A stretch of DNA of 64,000 bases from Dyadobacter bucti (GCF_005869225.1 NZ_SWFP01000009.1:62001-126000); one strand, 5' to 3'. Numbered from the stretch's first letter, positions 35,253-44,788 are shown. Numbers and translations: made by a program. The notes: generated by a model not told the origin, from the sequence alone.

Positions 35253-37514
35253 TTACCGCAACGTATAACGTAGTCCGAAGAATCCTCTGACACCTTGATT
35301 TGGCGCGTAAACATACGACGGATCAAACGTCAGGCGGTAGGGATTTTCAGGCGTGGCAACAACCTGGCCTTCATTGTCAAACTGAACATTTTTGTCAAAC
35401 GGATCGTGGGAACGGGCAATGGAATTGGATGGGGGGGTGAAATTCAGCAGGTTTTTAACACCGCCATAAATCTCCAGCCCGTTACTGAATTTTTTCGTGA
35501 TCTGTATATTTTGTAGTGACCAGACCGGTGAAACCGGCGCTCTCGGATCATCTTCACTCAGAACAGGCAGGCGCATCGGGCCGTAAATATTGCCGGTGTA
35601 GTCGAATGAAATCCCGGATTTCTGAAGTTCATAGGAAACAGACCAGACCCCGGTATATCTTTCGGTCAAAACTGGCCGGAAGCGAACTCCGTTTTCTTTT
35701 TGAAAATTATCCATGTAGGTTCCTCCCGCGATGATCTTCAAAGGAAAAGGGAAATTAAAATCCAGGTTTAGGCTTATCCCTTTGGAAACCGCGTAGCCGT
35801 CAAGGTTATCGTAAATGATCTGGTTTGGATCGGTATCGTAGTCGGGAAGAATTCGGTTGGTGAAATGTGTGTAAAATACAGAGGCATCAAAACCGATAAA
35901 TGAATTCCCCGTCACGATTTTCTTTACAAAATTGATATTGGCATTCCAGCTTTGCTCCGGATCGAGTGCTTCTTTAACAATAACCTGTCGGGATCCGGTC
36001 AGCGCGGCGTGGTCTTCGGTGAAAAGGTTGACAATACGGAAGCCACGTCCTACATTGAGCCTGACCACGTCCGTTTGATTTAGTTTTATTTTGTAAGCCA
36101 TTCTCGGCGTAAAAATGCTGCCGTGTCGGCTGTTATAATCGTATCTCGCCCCCAGCAAAAGTGAATGTATCCCTGCTTTTATTTCGTCCTGCACGAAAAT
36201 GCCGGGCAGGTATATTTTATCGGGATGGTCTTTTCCGTCGGTGTTCCTGGTAGCAGTAGTATTGTCGTTGTAAAAAGTGTAGCGGAAAGGTGTTCCGAAA
36301 AGCAGATTATGTTTCCCTATTTCTTTGTCCCAGAGGAACTGTAAAAAACCTATTTTCTGATCCGCGTCAAAAAGTACATTACCGTACACTGAATTCTGGT
36401 TATGCGAGCTGAACGAATACTGCACAGTAACTTTTTCAGAAACCGGAAGCTGATAATTACCGAGTATTTCAAATCGTTTGGTATAAATGCTCTCTCCATA
36501 AACCTCGTCCCCACCGCGGTAAGACTTGTTCCAGTTCATCTGCCCACCCCAGCGGTCCTCATAGTAGTATCTGGCAGCAATGTTGGCCTGCTTGTTGTTT
36601 TTAAGATTAAAAGACCACTTATTGAAAACAGAAACCCGGTTTTGTAGTGTGAGGTCCGTGAACCCGTCACCGTTTTTATCCAGGGGATTTTGATAATTGA
36701 AATAGTTAATGCCCAGCAATGCACTTACCCGTGATCCCGGGGTGAATTTGACACCCAGGTCTACATTGTAATCTCTCCAGGAAGTACTAAAGGCGTCTGC
36801 TGAAAATGTCGGAGCCTTGGATGGATTTTTAGTAATAATATTGATCAGCCCGCCGACAGCCTCCGAGCCGTACAAAGTAGATGCAGGGCCTTTAACGATC
36901 TCTACCCTGTCAATCAGGCTATTAGGAATGCCGGATAACCCGTAGACAGTGGAAAGCCCGCTCACCATAGGCATACCGTCGATCAGCACCATGGTATAAG
37001 GGCCTTCCAATCCGTTGATGTGGATATCTCCAGTACTGCATACATTGCAATTCAGCTGCGGGCGCACGCCATTAACATAGCTTAAACCTTCAAAAATACT
37101 CGGTACGGGGTTTTTATAAATGAATTTGGCTGTTATTATGTCCACGGGTACAGGGCTGTCGAGTTTGGAAACTTCTTTCATAGTACCCGTAACCACCACT
37201 TCGTCTAAGGCGTTTGCACCCGATTTCATCGAAAAATCACGGGTTACGTTTTTGTCTATCCGCACATTTTTCTCGGTAATTGTAGGCATGGAAATATAAC
37301 TCACTTTGATGGTGTAGATCCCCTTTGGTATGCCGGAGATCTTGTAGGCACCCGAGGTGTCGGCTGTGGTACCGGTTTTTAATTCGTTGATATAAACGGA
37401 CGCCCCAAACGCAGATTCGGTCTGGCCTTCCAGCGATATTTTTCCGGATAGGGTAAATTGTCCCCAGGCGTTAAATGGTAAAGTGCAGAAGAGCAAGGGT
37501 ATGAGTGCCTTCAT
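35253..37514 (-). CDS. TonB-dependent receptor, possible metal or siderophore type
   Basis: 753 aa: signal peptide (LLFCTLPFNAWGQ), carboxypeptidase-like domain, plug with VEIVKGPASTLYGSEAVGG and a barrel ending YTLR. The plug carries CNVCSTGDIHING, a CxxC found in a distinct receptor group. It may hold a metal or disulfide. It diverges from doxX, and a 16-bp palindrome TTTAGACAAATCTAAA lies 42 bases before it, which suggests metal-responsive control. Confidence 0.92.
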   Translation of the reverse strand: MKALIPLLFCTLPFNAWGQFTLSGKISLEGQTESAFGASVYINELKTGTTADTSGAYKISGIPKGIYTIKVSYISMPTITEKNVRIDKNVTRDFSMKSGANALDEVVVTGTMKEVSKLDSPVPVDIITAKFIYKNPVPSIFEGLSYVNGVRPQLNCNVCSTGDIHINGLEGPYTMVLIDGMPMVSGLSTVYGLSGIPNSLIDRVEIVKGPASTLYGSEAVGGLINIITKNPSKAPTFSADAFSTSWRDYNVDLGVKFTPGSRVSALLGINYFNYQNPLDKNGDGFTDLTLQNRVSVFNKWSFNLKNNKQANIAARYYYEDRWGGQMNWNKSYRGGDEVYGESIYTKRFEILGNYQLPVSEKVTVQYSFSSHNQNSVYGNVLFDADQKIGFLQFLWDKEIGKHNLLFGTPFRYTFYNDNTTATRNTDGKDHPDKIYLPGIFVQDEIKAGIHSLLLGARYDYNSRHGSIFTPRMAYKIKLNQTDVVRLNVGRGFRIVNLFTEDHAALTGSRQVIVKEALDPEQSWNANINFVKKIVTGNSFIGFDASVFYTHFTNRILPDYDTDPNQIIYDNLDGYAVSKGISLNLDFNFPFPLKIIAGGTYMDNFQKENGVRFRPVLTERYTGVWSVSYELQKSGISFDYTGNIYGPMRLPVLSEDDPRAPVSPVWSLQNIQITKKFSNGLEIYGGVKNLLNFTPPSNSIARSHDPFDKNVQFDNEGQVVATPENPYRLTFDPSYVYAPNQGVRGFFGLRYTLR

Positions 37515-37555
37515 AGAACGTTCGAATTTTTATTTTACCGGTATCTTAATATAAA

Positions 37556-37571
37556 TTTAGACAAATCTAAA
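37556..37571. promoter_or_regulatory. Possible metalloregulator operator TTTAGACAAATCTAAA
   Basis: Six-base arms TTTAGA and TCTAAA with CAAA between, 42 bases before the receptor start. The form resembles binding sites of DtxR/MntR-family regulators in outline only; no regulator is in the window. Confidence 0.4.
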
Positions 37572-37737
37572 AATATTACTTGGTAAATAAAAATATGCAA
37601 CAATGATGCATTTCTTATTTTTATGAAACTATTTTCTTTTACTATGAAGTTACCTAGCCGGTAACCGAGACATTATTGCATATCCCAATACATATGTAGT
37701 GTGTTTAACCCATAATTTAACCAATAAATATTCGAGT

Positions 37738-38148
37738 ATGCTTAGGAAATTTTTAAAACCCATGAAGCTGCCGGCACCGGTAGACTGGGGAGTACTAATT
37801 CTGAGGGTAGGAGTTTCGTTGCTGATGCTTACACATGGGTATCCCAAACTAACAAGAGCCATAGGCGGGGATCATTCCTTTGCAGATCCCATCGGAATAG
37901 GAGAAGGGCCTTCGCTGGTTTTGACTGTTTTTGCAGAATTCTTTTGTTCGGTATTGCTGATTCTGGGGCTGGGGTCGCGGGCGGTGTTAATCCCGTTGAT
38001 CATCACTATGACGGTTGTTACATTTATCATTCACGGCGACGATCCCTTTGATAAAAAAGAACATTCATTATTATTTCTGATCCCGTACATTACGCTGTTT
38101 CTTACCGGGCCGGGTAAGTTCTCAATTGACCGGGGATTGTATAAATAA
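37738..38148 (+). CDS. DoxX family membrane protein
   Basis: 136 aa from the ATG at 37738 (MLRKFLKPMKLPAPVDWG); the frame is open 39 bases upstream from a GTG at 37699. Four helices, with LRVGVSLLMLTHGYPKL and FAEFFCSVLLILGLGSR typical of DoxX/DoxD quinol-related proteins. Substrate is uncertain. Divergent from the receptor; strong terminator follows. Confidence 0.88.
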   Translation: MLRKFLKPMKLPAPVDWGVLILRVGVSLLMLTHGYPKLTRAIGGDHSFADPIGIGEGPSLVLTVFAEFFCSVLLILGLGSRAVLIPLIITMTVVTFIIHGDDPFDKKEHSLLFLIPYITLFLTGPGKFSIDRGLYK

Positions 38149-38151
38149 AAT

Positions 38152-38189
38152 AAAACCCTTCTTCCGGTTATACTTGGGAGAAGGGTTTT
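38152..38189. terminator. Bidirectional terminator, doxX-like / aldo-keto reductase
   Basis: AAAACCCTTCT (38152-38162) pairs with AGAAGGGTTTT (38179-38189). T-runs flank both sides and the genes converge. Confidence 0.82.
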
Positions 38190-38195
38190 GCCTAT

Positions 38196-39173
38196 CTATT
38201 GCGACCACTGGGTCGGGGAGCGGTCCCAGCGGTGTTTTTTCAGTTTTTCCGCAACGGAAGCTTCCAGTTTGGTTCCGTCACTTACGGCTACATTAGATCT
38301 TACATGGGGTAATTTGCGCATACCCGGAATGGTTGTGTGCACATCCGGATTGTTGAGGATAAACCGCAGCGCAAGTTCCGGCATGGTCATGCCCTCCGGG
38401 ATGTCTGTCCGCAGCGCTTCAGCATGGTCCACGCTGGAATTCAGGTTTTCAGGGACGAAATAAGTAGAACGCCAGTCGTCTGCGGGAAAAGTAGTCTCTT
38501 TGGTCAAAGTACCCGTAAGGGTGCCTTCGTCAAACGGGACGCGGGCGATCACACCGATGTCCAGTTTCTTGCAAAGCGGGAACAATTGATCTTCAGGTGC
38601 CTGGTCAAAAATATTGTAGATCACCTGAACCGCATCGATCATACCGGTTTTCAGTGTTTCCAGCGCATTGTTCGGCTCCCAGCGGTTGATGCTGATACCC
38701 CATCTTTCGACCTTTCCTTCTTTAGTCAGTTTTTGAATAGCCTCTTTCCATTCGTCTTCCTGCGCCCAGCCGTCTTCCCACACATGGAACTGAAGGAGAT
38801 CGATGCGCTCGGTACCAAGATTTTTAAGGCTTTTTTCAGTGTATTCCACGATATATTCGGCTGGAAAAACTTCTTTCAGGGTAAATTCGGGACGGGAAGG
38901 CCAGCTGCGGTTCTTTGGCGGGATTTTGGTAGCAGCGTACAGTTTTTTGTCGGGATAGCGGCGTATCAGATCTCCGAGGATTTGTTCGCTCAGTCCTTCC
39001 GCATACCCCCATGCCGTATCAAAAAAATTGACGCCTGATTCTACGGCCAGATTTAGCGAGTCGTCAGTTTCCTTGCGATCAGAGCCTGTCCAGCCAGCCA
39101 GCCCCCACATGCCATATCCTATTTCGCTGATTTCCCAGCCTGTACGTCCAAAGCGACGGTTTTGCATTTTCAA
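38196..39173 (-). CDS. Aldo/keto reductase
   Basis: 325 aa TIM barrel with the tetrad Asp and Tyr in FFDTAWGYAEG, Lys in AATKIPP and His in LQFHVWEDGW. NADPH-dependent carbonyl reduction, substrate unknown. Shares a 70-base divergent region with the M23 peptidase gene. Confidence 0.94.
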   Translation of the reverse strand: MKMQNRRFGRTGWEISEIGYGMWGLAGWTGSDRKETDDSLNLAVESGVNFFDTAWGYAEGLSEQILGDLIRRYPDKKLYAATKIPPKNRSWPSRPEFTLKEVFPAEYIVEYTEKSLKNLGTERIDLLQFHVWEDGWAQEDEWKEAIQKLTKEGKVERWGISINRWEPNNALETLKTGMIDAVQVIYNIFDQAPEDQLFPLCKKLDIGVIARVPFDEGTLTGTLTKETTFPADDWRSTYFVPENLNSSVDHAEALRTDIPEGMTMPELALRFILNNPDVHTTIPGMRKLPHVRSNVAVSDGTKLEASVAEKLKKHRWDRSPTQWSQ

Positions 39174-39205
39174 GTTGTTTGATGTTCCCTGTTTAAAGGA
39201 TACGG

Positions 39206-39238
39206 TTGCATCTTTTTAATGTATTACAAATACATTTG
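39206..39238 (+). promoter_or_regulatory. Candidate promoter of the M23 gene with inner palindrome
   Basis: TTG at 39206-39208, then 22 bases, then TACATTTG (39231-39238), an exact -7 match. The stretch TACAAAT-AC-ATTTGTA covers the -7 element and could be an operator. Confidence 0.5.
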
Positions 39239-39257
39239 TACAATTTAAATTATCAAA

Positions 39258-40091
39258 ATGCGATACGCTTATCCCTCGGATGTGAATAAAGTGATGGAAT
39301 CAGGCTGGATGAAAAAGGCTTTGTTAATGACTGCAAAAAGAATTGTCGGGATAGTATTGATTGTGGGAGTTGCCGGCTGGACAAACGAAACAAAAACTTC
39401 TGATGGGGTCAAAGATTATTGTGATGCGTTCCATCAGATGCAGATCGATATCCGGGACCGGAACATTTCACCGGACTCTGCCCGGGCGGCGTTTCAGGCG
39501 GTCATTTTCGGCCTGAGGGCCAGTTTTAGCAAGGAGTCCTGCAAAGCAATTGATTCCTCCTATTTTGTTTATCCGATACAAGCCTACACACAGAGGGAGT
39601 CCATCGGGGGCAGAGGACGAGGTTACAAACCCGACGGATTCGACCTTTTTGATATGGATGTAAAAGGGAGCCACCCGGCCCATGACTTGTTTATCAAAGA
39701 CAAAGATCAGGATAATCTGGACGACCGGACCTGGAAACCAGTTGACGTGCTGGCATTTTCTTCGGGAATAGTAGTGGCCACAGAAACAAACTGGCGATAC
39801 GACAGTGAACTGCGGGGCGGGAACTGGATATGGATTTATGATCCCTGCCTGGACGGTCTTTTTTATTACGCCCATAATAATATCGTTCAGGTCCAACCCG
39901 GGCAGTGGGTAAAAGCCGGTGATAAGATCGCAGAAGTGGGGCGCTCCGGTTTTAATGCATACAAAAAACGTTCGCCGACGCATTTGCACCTGATGTACCT
40001 TCAACTCGACAGCAGCGCCCACCCGGAACCTTATAATACCTACGACTGGATGTATATGGCGACGGTAAAAGATAATTTGGAGTGGAATTAA
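39258..40091 (+). CDS. M23 family metallopeptidase
   Basis: 277 aa from 39258; an inner ATG at 39309 gives a better-placed signal (MKKALLMTAKRIVGIVLIVG). LytM metal motif pieces HPAHDLF and, near the C terminus, HLHLM are present, with GNWIWIYDP and YYAHNNIVQVQPGQWVKAGDKIAEVGRSG between. Exported peptidoglycan endopeptidase or regulator. Confidence 0.88.
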   Translation: MRYAYPSDVNKVMESGWMKKALLMTAKRIVGIVLIVGVAGWTNETKTSDGVKDYCDAFHQMQIDIRDRNISPDSARAAFQAVIFGLRASFSKESCKAIDSSYFVYPIQAYTQRESIGGRGRGYKPDGFDLFDMDVKGSHPAHDLFIKDKDQDNLDDRTWKPVDVLAFSSGIVVATETNWRYDSELRGGNWIWIYDPCLDGLFYYAHNNIVQVQPGQWVKAGDKIAEVGRSGFNAYKKRSPTHLHLMYLQLDSSAHPEPYNTYDWMYMATVKDNLEWN

Positions 40092-40158
40092 TTGGGATTA
40101 CCCGCAATTTGAATATATATTGTAAGTTGCTCAATTACTATTCCTATAAACCAACTCT

Positions 40159-41445
40159 ATGAACAACCGTCGGGATTTTTTCAGGAAAAGCGCAGCCCTT
40201 GGTATGGGCGCGTTTGGCGTGAACAGCCTTTTTAATGAATTGCACGCTGCCGATTTTCAGGAAGCAGAAAAACTTTGGAATCCCAATAGTGCCCAAAATG
40301 AGGACTACTGGTCTGTCATTCAGGACGCTTATACTGCCAGCAAAAGTGAAGTGATTATCCTCAATAACGGTGGCGTTTCGCCTTCTCCCATAGCGGTTCA
40401 GCAGGCTTTGGACAAATACAACAAGGCCGCCGCCCAGGGACCTTCGTACTACATGTGGCGTATCATGGATAAGGGCCGCGAGCCGCTGAGGCAAAGGCTT
40501 GCGAAGCTTGCCGGATGCGATGCCGAGGAAATTGCGATCAACCGGAATGCTACTGAGGCGCTGAACACCATAATTTTTGGGTTACCGCTTGAAAAAGGGG
40601 ACGAAATCATCGGTACCATACAGGACTACCCCAATATGATACAAGCCTATAAACAAAGGCAAATGCGGGACGGGGTGGTGTACAAGCAATTGTCTTTCGA
40701 TTTTCCTATTGAAAATGACGAGCAGATTGTAAAAGCCTATGCAGATGCAGTCACACCAAAAACCAAAATTATTCACATTACCCACATCATTAACTGGGTG
40801 GGGCAGATTATGCCGGTGAAGAAGATCTCCCAAATGGCCCATAGCAAGGGAATTGAGGTGGTAGTGGACGGCGCCCATACTTTCGGTTTGCTGGATTACA
40901 AAATCCCCGACCTGGAATGTGATTACTATGGAACCAGCCTGCACAAATTTCTGAGTGCGCCTGTGGGCAGCGGCATGATGTGGATTAAAAAAGACAAGAT
41001 CGAAAAAATATGGCCGCTGTTATGTAACAGCGTGCCGAAAAGTGCGGACATACGCAAGTTTGAGACGCTGGGTACCAGGAGTTTCTGTATTGAGCAGGCC
41101 ATAGGGGAGGCAGTTAATTTTCAGGAAGGCATCGGCTCAAAAAGAAAAGAAGAAAGAGTGCATTACCTGAAAAAATACTGGGCTGAAAAAGCGATGCAGA
41201 TTCCCGGTGTGAAAATCCATACTTCTCTGAAACCTGAATTTTCCTGTGCCATTGCCGGAGTAAGTATAGACGGTATGAAACCCGAGGAGCTGGACGGAAA
41301 ACTCATGAAGGATTATCAGATCCATACGGTCGGGATCAACTGGGAAAATATACATTGCGTGCGGGTCACACCCCACGTTTATACCAAGCTCAGCGACCTC
41401 GACAAACTGGTGGGCGCTCTTGAAAAAATAGCTAAAAAGGCATAA
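40159..41445 (+). CDS. Tat-exported class V aminotransferase-fold protein
   Basis: 428 aa. Leader MNNRRDFFRKSAALGMGAFG is a twin-arginine signal. PLP motifs: INRNATEALN, VVDGAHTFGLL and SLHKFLSAPVG with the cofactor Lys. Similar to isopenicillin N epimerase / cysteine desulfurase-like enzymes. Periplasmic PLP enzymes of this sort are common in Bacteroidota, with substrates unknown. Single gene with terminator. Confidence 0.92.
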   Translation: MNNRRDFFRKSAALGMGAFGVNSLFNELHAADFQEAEKLWNPNSAQNEDYWSVIQDAYTASKSEVIILNNGGVSPSPIAVQQALDKYNKAAAQGPSYYMWRIMDKGREPLRQRLAKLAGCDAEEIAINRNATEALNTIIFGLPLEKGDEIIGTIQDYPNMIQAYKQRQMRDGVVYKQLSFDFPIENDEQIVKAYADAVTPKTKIIHITHIINWVGQIMPVKKISQMAHSKGIEVVVDGAHTFGLLDYKIPDLECDYYGTSLHKFLSAPVGSGMMWIKKDKIEKIWPLLCNSVPKSADIRKFETLGTRSFCIEQAIGEAVNFQEGIGSKRKEERVHYLKKYWAEKAMQIPGVKIHTSLKPEFSCAIAGVSIDGMKPEELDGKLMKDYQIHTVGINWENIHCVRVTPHVYTKLSDLDKLVGALEKIAKKA

Positions 41446-41472
41446 AATGGACTGATTTCCTGAATAAGGGAT

Positions 41473-41530
41473 AAAAGCATAATCAAAACTCTGATGTATT
41501 GGTTATGCTTTTTCTTTTGGTAAATGTTTG
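41473..41530 (+). terminator. Terminator of the aminotransferase-like gene
   Basis: AAAAGCATAATCAA pairs with TTGGTTATGCTTTT (41509-41522) with one wobble, followed by TTTCTTTT. Confidence 0.72.
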
Positions 41531-41620
41531 CAGGAAAGACCGTTTGTAACGCAATGCATTTTTAAACCGGGGAATATCAACCATTCGAACAATTTAGGTT
41601 TTTAACCAGGCAGAAAGCCG

Positions 41621-41628
41621 TATTTTTG
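41621..41628 (+). promoter_or_regulatory. Candidate -7 element before the UPF0323-like gene
   Basis: TATTTTTG fits TAnnTTTG, 27 bases before the ATG at 41655; no good -33 TTG was found. Confidence 0.35.
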
Positions 41629-41654
41629 AAATTCCCTTATTTAAAACCAGAGCT

Positions 41655-42272
41655 ATGACACAATTAAGAAAAGGATCTTTCATCAAAAAAGCCAAAGATA
41701 TCAGTATCAGCAGTGCGCTCGCTCTTGCTATTCTTTCTTCAGGAATGATGATGCCAGGATGTTCTTCCAATGATGATGAGTCGGCGTACAGTTATGAGGA
41801 AACCACTTATTCAAAAGGCATCCGCTCACATATCAAAGAAGTGAAACCGGGAGAGTTTAAAATTACCGATGAAGAAAGTGTAGACGCCGACAAGTCAGTC
41901 GCGATTGTGACTTACCTCGATGGCCATACGGATTCACTCAGCACTGCTGCCGCAAAAGCACTGGTGGACGAAGAGATCCGGACCAACCAAAATTATGTAG
42001 GGCATCACAGCGGATTGTCGAGTATGCTTCTGTATGGTGGAATGGGTTATTTGATGGGGCGTAATGCCAATAATGCCTATATCAATAATTATCGCGACCG
42101 TGACGGCGGAGCTACCGCCCGTGGATTTTACAGTAATCCGGATACTTATTCCAGATCGCAGGGCGTAGTCAGGGATGTAAATGCATCACGCGCTACCCGT
42201 GTTGTAACTTCTCGGCCAGCCGGCGGCAGGAGCGGTTTCTTCGGAAGGTCAGCGGGGCGGAGCGGTGGGTAA
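41655..42272 (+). CDS. UPF0323-like lipoprotein
   Basis: 205 aa with a lipobox (MMMPGCSSN). Layout matches UPF0323 lipoproteins of epsilonproteobacteria recalled from memory: a leader after a KDIS motif, a central LDGHTDSLSTAAAKALVDEE, a glycine-rich segment (LLYGGMGYLMGRNANNAY) and a Ser/Arg/Gly tail with SGFFGRS. Those also sit next to a glutathionylspermidine synthase-like gene, as here (48 bases). E. coli ygiB/ygiC is a parallel. Joint role unknown. Confidence 0.75.
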   Translation: MTQLRKGSFIKKAKDISISSALALAILSSGMMMPGCSSNDDESAYSYEETTYSKGIRSHIKEVKPGEFKITDEESVDADKSVAIVTYLDGHTDSLSTAAAKALVDEEIRTNQNYVGHHSGLSSMLLYGGMGYLMGRNANNAYINNYRDRDGGATARGFYSNPDTYSRSQGVVRDVNASRATRVVTSRPAGGRSGFFGRSAGRSGG

Positions 42273-42320
42273 TGTAGTGCCCGGAACTAGTTATAGAAAC
42301 GAATATTCTAAATAAAAATC

Positions 42321-43493
42321 ATGGTTGAACTGAAATCCCTCCCGAATCACCCCGAGAAAGCATTGCAGAATGTCGGATGGAACTGGATGCTGGGTACGGA
42401 TACGTCTGCTTATGTAACCGGCGATGTTGTAGTTGTCAGTCAGGAGCAGGCGGACCAATATTACGAGGCGGCAAGCACATTGTATGATATGCTGGTGGAC
42501 GCCGGCCAATACGCGATAGATAACAATCTCTTCCGGGATATGGGAATTCCGGAGAACCTGATCGAGCTGATCAAAGTAACCTGGGAGGATGACAGGCAGG
42601 TACACCTTTACGGGCGGTTTGATCTTGCGGGCGGTTTTGAAAAAGAATCCATCAAATTCATAGAATTTAATGCCGATACCGCAACCTGCATTCCTGAAAC
42701 GGCTGTGGTGCAGTGGGCGCATTTGCGGATTAACGGACTGGATGATTCGGGACAGTTTAATACACTTTATGAGACGCTTGTCAGTCAGTTTCAGTATTTA
42801 AAAGAAGTGAATAAAGACCTTACACCCTCTATTCTTTTTTCTACGATGCGGGGTTATGCCGAGGACGATACCAATGTTTCTTTGTTATCCGAAGCGGCCG
42901 AGGAAGCCGGTTTCGATACGGATTTTGCTTACGTGGAAGAGGTGGAGTTTTCTAATGGAAACGGGATTTTCAAGCAGGATCCCGATACCGGCAATTTTGT
43001 TCGTTTTGATTTCTGGTTTAAGCTTGTTCCCTGGGAGCATATCGGAAATGACGAGCCGGAACTGGCCAGTATGCTCACCGAGATCGTAAAAAACAGAAAA
43101 GCAATCATACTTAATCCTGCCTACACACTTCTTTTTCAATCAAAATACATACTAAAAATCCTGTGGGACCTTTATCCCTACCATCCATTGCTTTTACAAA
43201 CGGAACGGTATGCATTGCCACATAAAAAATGTGTAAGTAAAGTGTTGCTGGGAAGAGAGGGTGCCAATGTATCCATTCTCGAAAAAGGCGGCGAGGTGCT
43301 GGAAAGTGTTGAAGGAGAGTATGACAAACAGCCCAGGATTTACCAGGAGTATGTTACTTTCCCGATGGATAAAGCTGGGAATTCATACCAGGCCGGGGTA
43401 TTTTATGCCGGTGAGCCTTGCGGATTAGGATTCCGCAGAGGGCGCAAAATACTCGACAACACCGCTCAGTTTGTTGGTCATCTGGTTAAATAG
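42321..43493 (+). CDS. Glutathionylspermidine synthase family protein (ATP-grasp)
   Basis: 390 aa with the GSP synthase C-terminal ATP-grasp fold: KFIEFNADTATCIPE and WVQ-like region, NPAYTLLFQSKYILKILW, VSKVLLGREGANV and QEYVTF. Lacks an amidase domain, so it is the synthase-like form like YgiC. It likely ligates an amine to a peptide or protein carboxylate; the real substrate is not known. Confidence 0.9.
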   Translation: MVELKSLPNHPEKALQNVGWNWMLGTDTSAYVTGDVVVVSQEQADQYYEAASTLYDMLVDAGQYAIDNNLFRDMGIPENLIELIKVTWEDDRQVHLYGRFDLAGGFEKESIKFIEFNADTATCIPETAVVQWAHLRINGLDDSGQFNTLYETLVSQFQYLKEVNKDLTPSILFSTMRGYAEDDTNVSLLSEAAEEAGFDTDFAYVEEVEFSNGNGIFKQDPDTGNFVRFDFWFKLVPWEHIGNDEPELASMLTEIVKNRKAIILNPAYTLLFQSKYILKILWDLYPYHPLLLQTERYALPHKKCVSKVLLGREGANVSILEKGGEVLESVEGEYDKQPRIYQEYVTFPMDKAGNSYQAGVFYAGEPCGLGFRRGRKILDNTAQFVGHLVK

Positions 43494-43830
43494 TGAAAAT
43501 CATTGAATAAATTGTAAAATTAATTGGCAAGCCGGGCGTTGTGAATCCTATATGTTCTATCGGTTATTTCTATTTTGTAAGAGGATAAGACGAATTTTAT
43601 ACATCATATCACCAGAAATTTACCGCAGGCTAATTTAATCTACCGTTCGCTCATCTTTTTGAGAAATAATCGGTTTGTATTACAAAGTTTGCAACCTGTT
43701 GATAAAGTATTAATTACATGTTATCAGTTTAAATCATAGCGCTTTACACACAGCAGATACAAAAGTTTCAAGCTTAAAGTGGGGCGCACCTAAATCAATT
43801 ATTAGCCACTTATTCTTAAACAAAACCGTT
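43494..43830. other. Intergenic region with palindrome TTTGTATTACAAAG
   Basis: 337 bases without a gene. The 14-bp palindromic string TTTGTATTACAAAG (43674-43687) is identical to the core before the VIT gene at 26163-26176. No other feature is visible. Confidence 0.5.
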
Positions 43831-44163
43831 ATGATTCACGAAAAGATTTTTCAATTAAAAGGAGGAAGAGAAGTAAAAGTCATTGTGAAAGGATATTTTC
43901 TGAATGACAGCCCCGAATTGAGCACCGAATATGAAATATTGATAAAAGAGCCCAAAGAGAAGTTTTTTCGGAGCCCGATAGGAATTAACCACCCTCAGTA
44001 CTGGAAAATGAAAAGATCGGGTGCGCAGCAGGCTAAATCACTTGTATTGGAATACAGCGGAGTCTCTCAGCGGCAGGTTAATCAGGTGGTGTCCGAATTC
44101 AACAAAGTATTAAGTTATCCCCCGGCCAAGATCGGATTGCAGTACGAAAGAGACCTGGTTTAA
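43831..44163 (+). CDS. Conserved small protein of unknown function
   Basis: 110 aa, no leader, beta-rich start (FQLKGGREVKVIVKGYFLND) and helical end (SGVSQRQVNQVVSEFNKVL). Family not recognised. Strong terminator follows. Confidence 0.65.
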   Translation: MIHEKIFQLKGGREVKVIVKGYFLNDSPELSTEYEILIKEPKEKFFRSPIGINHPQYWKMKRSGAQQAKSLVLEYSGVSQRQVNQVVSEFNKVLSYPPAKIGLQYERDLV

Positions 44164-44246
44164 TGCCACGGTATCAGCCAGGATATTGGCACAATGTATC
44201 CGACGTCAAGTAGAGGCTATTTTTACACAAAATTACACACAAAACA

Positions 44247-44300
44247 GGGCAGGTCTAGAAACACTGATGATCATTCATGTTTCTGACTTGCCCACTTTTT
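44247..44300 (+). terminator. Terminator of the 43831 gene
   Basis: GGGCAGGTCTAGAAACA (44247-44263) pairs with TGTTTCTGACTTGCCC (44278-44293) with one wobble and a bulge, then ACTTTTTTT. Confidence 0.85.
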
Positions 44301-44642
44301 TTACTGCGCCTGTTCTTCCAGTTCCACAAAATCTTGCCGCACCGGAGAAAAGCAGTCTATGACTTTGCATCGCGTATGGGCTACTGCGGAATGCGGAACA
44401 TCCGAAGGAATGTAAGCAGTCATGCCACTGGTCAAAACCATCCTTTCTCCTCCTATCTCAAATTCCAGCTCACCTTCCAGGATATGGCACCACTGTTCGT
44501 GGAAATGGCTGTGCTCCGGCAGGACCGTACCCTCGTCGATAGTGAAATGTCCAAAAGTAAGTTTATCGGAATGAGCAAGCGTTCCATAGATCCCGTCCCA
44601 GATCCGCACTGTTTTTTTAGTATTAAAATCTACAAAAGGCAT
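44301..44642 (-). CDS. Cupin domain protein
   Basis: 113 aa, single cupin barrel. First motif PEHSHFHEQWCHILEGELEF (His-rich metal site), second PSDVPHSAVAH. Small-molecule binding or enzyme, role unknown. Its end meets the 43831 gene terminator. Confidence 0.88.
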   Translation of the reverse strand: MPFVDFNTKKTVRIWDGIYGTLAHSDKLTFGHFTIDEGTVLPEHSHFHEQWCHILEGELEFEIGGERMVLTSGMTAYIPSDVPHSAVAHTRCKVIDCFSPVRQDFVELEEQAQ

Positions 44643-44780
44643 ATTAGCAATTACTGATGTTTTATTCTGATCGAATTGGTTTCAAATTATTGTAAAATTG
44701 AGTAATTTTTGAGTCAGGAACCCAAATCCTGTAAAAATGAAATAATTAGGGTAGATTCTCTAAATTCATGATGCTTTTTA

Positions 44781-44788
44781 TACATTTG
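44781..44788 (+). promoter_or_regulatory. Candidate -7 element for the 44821 gene
   Basis: TACATTTG matches the -7 consensus, 33 bases before the TTG start. No -33 TTG was found at a good distance. Confidence 0.4.
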
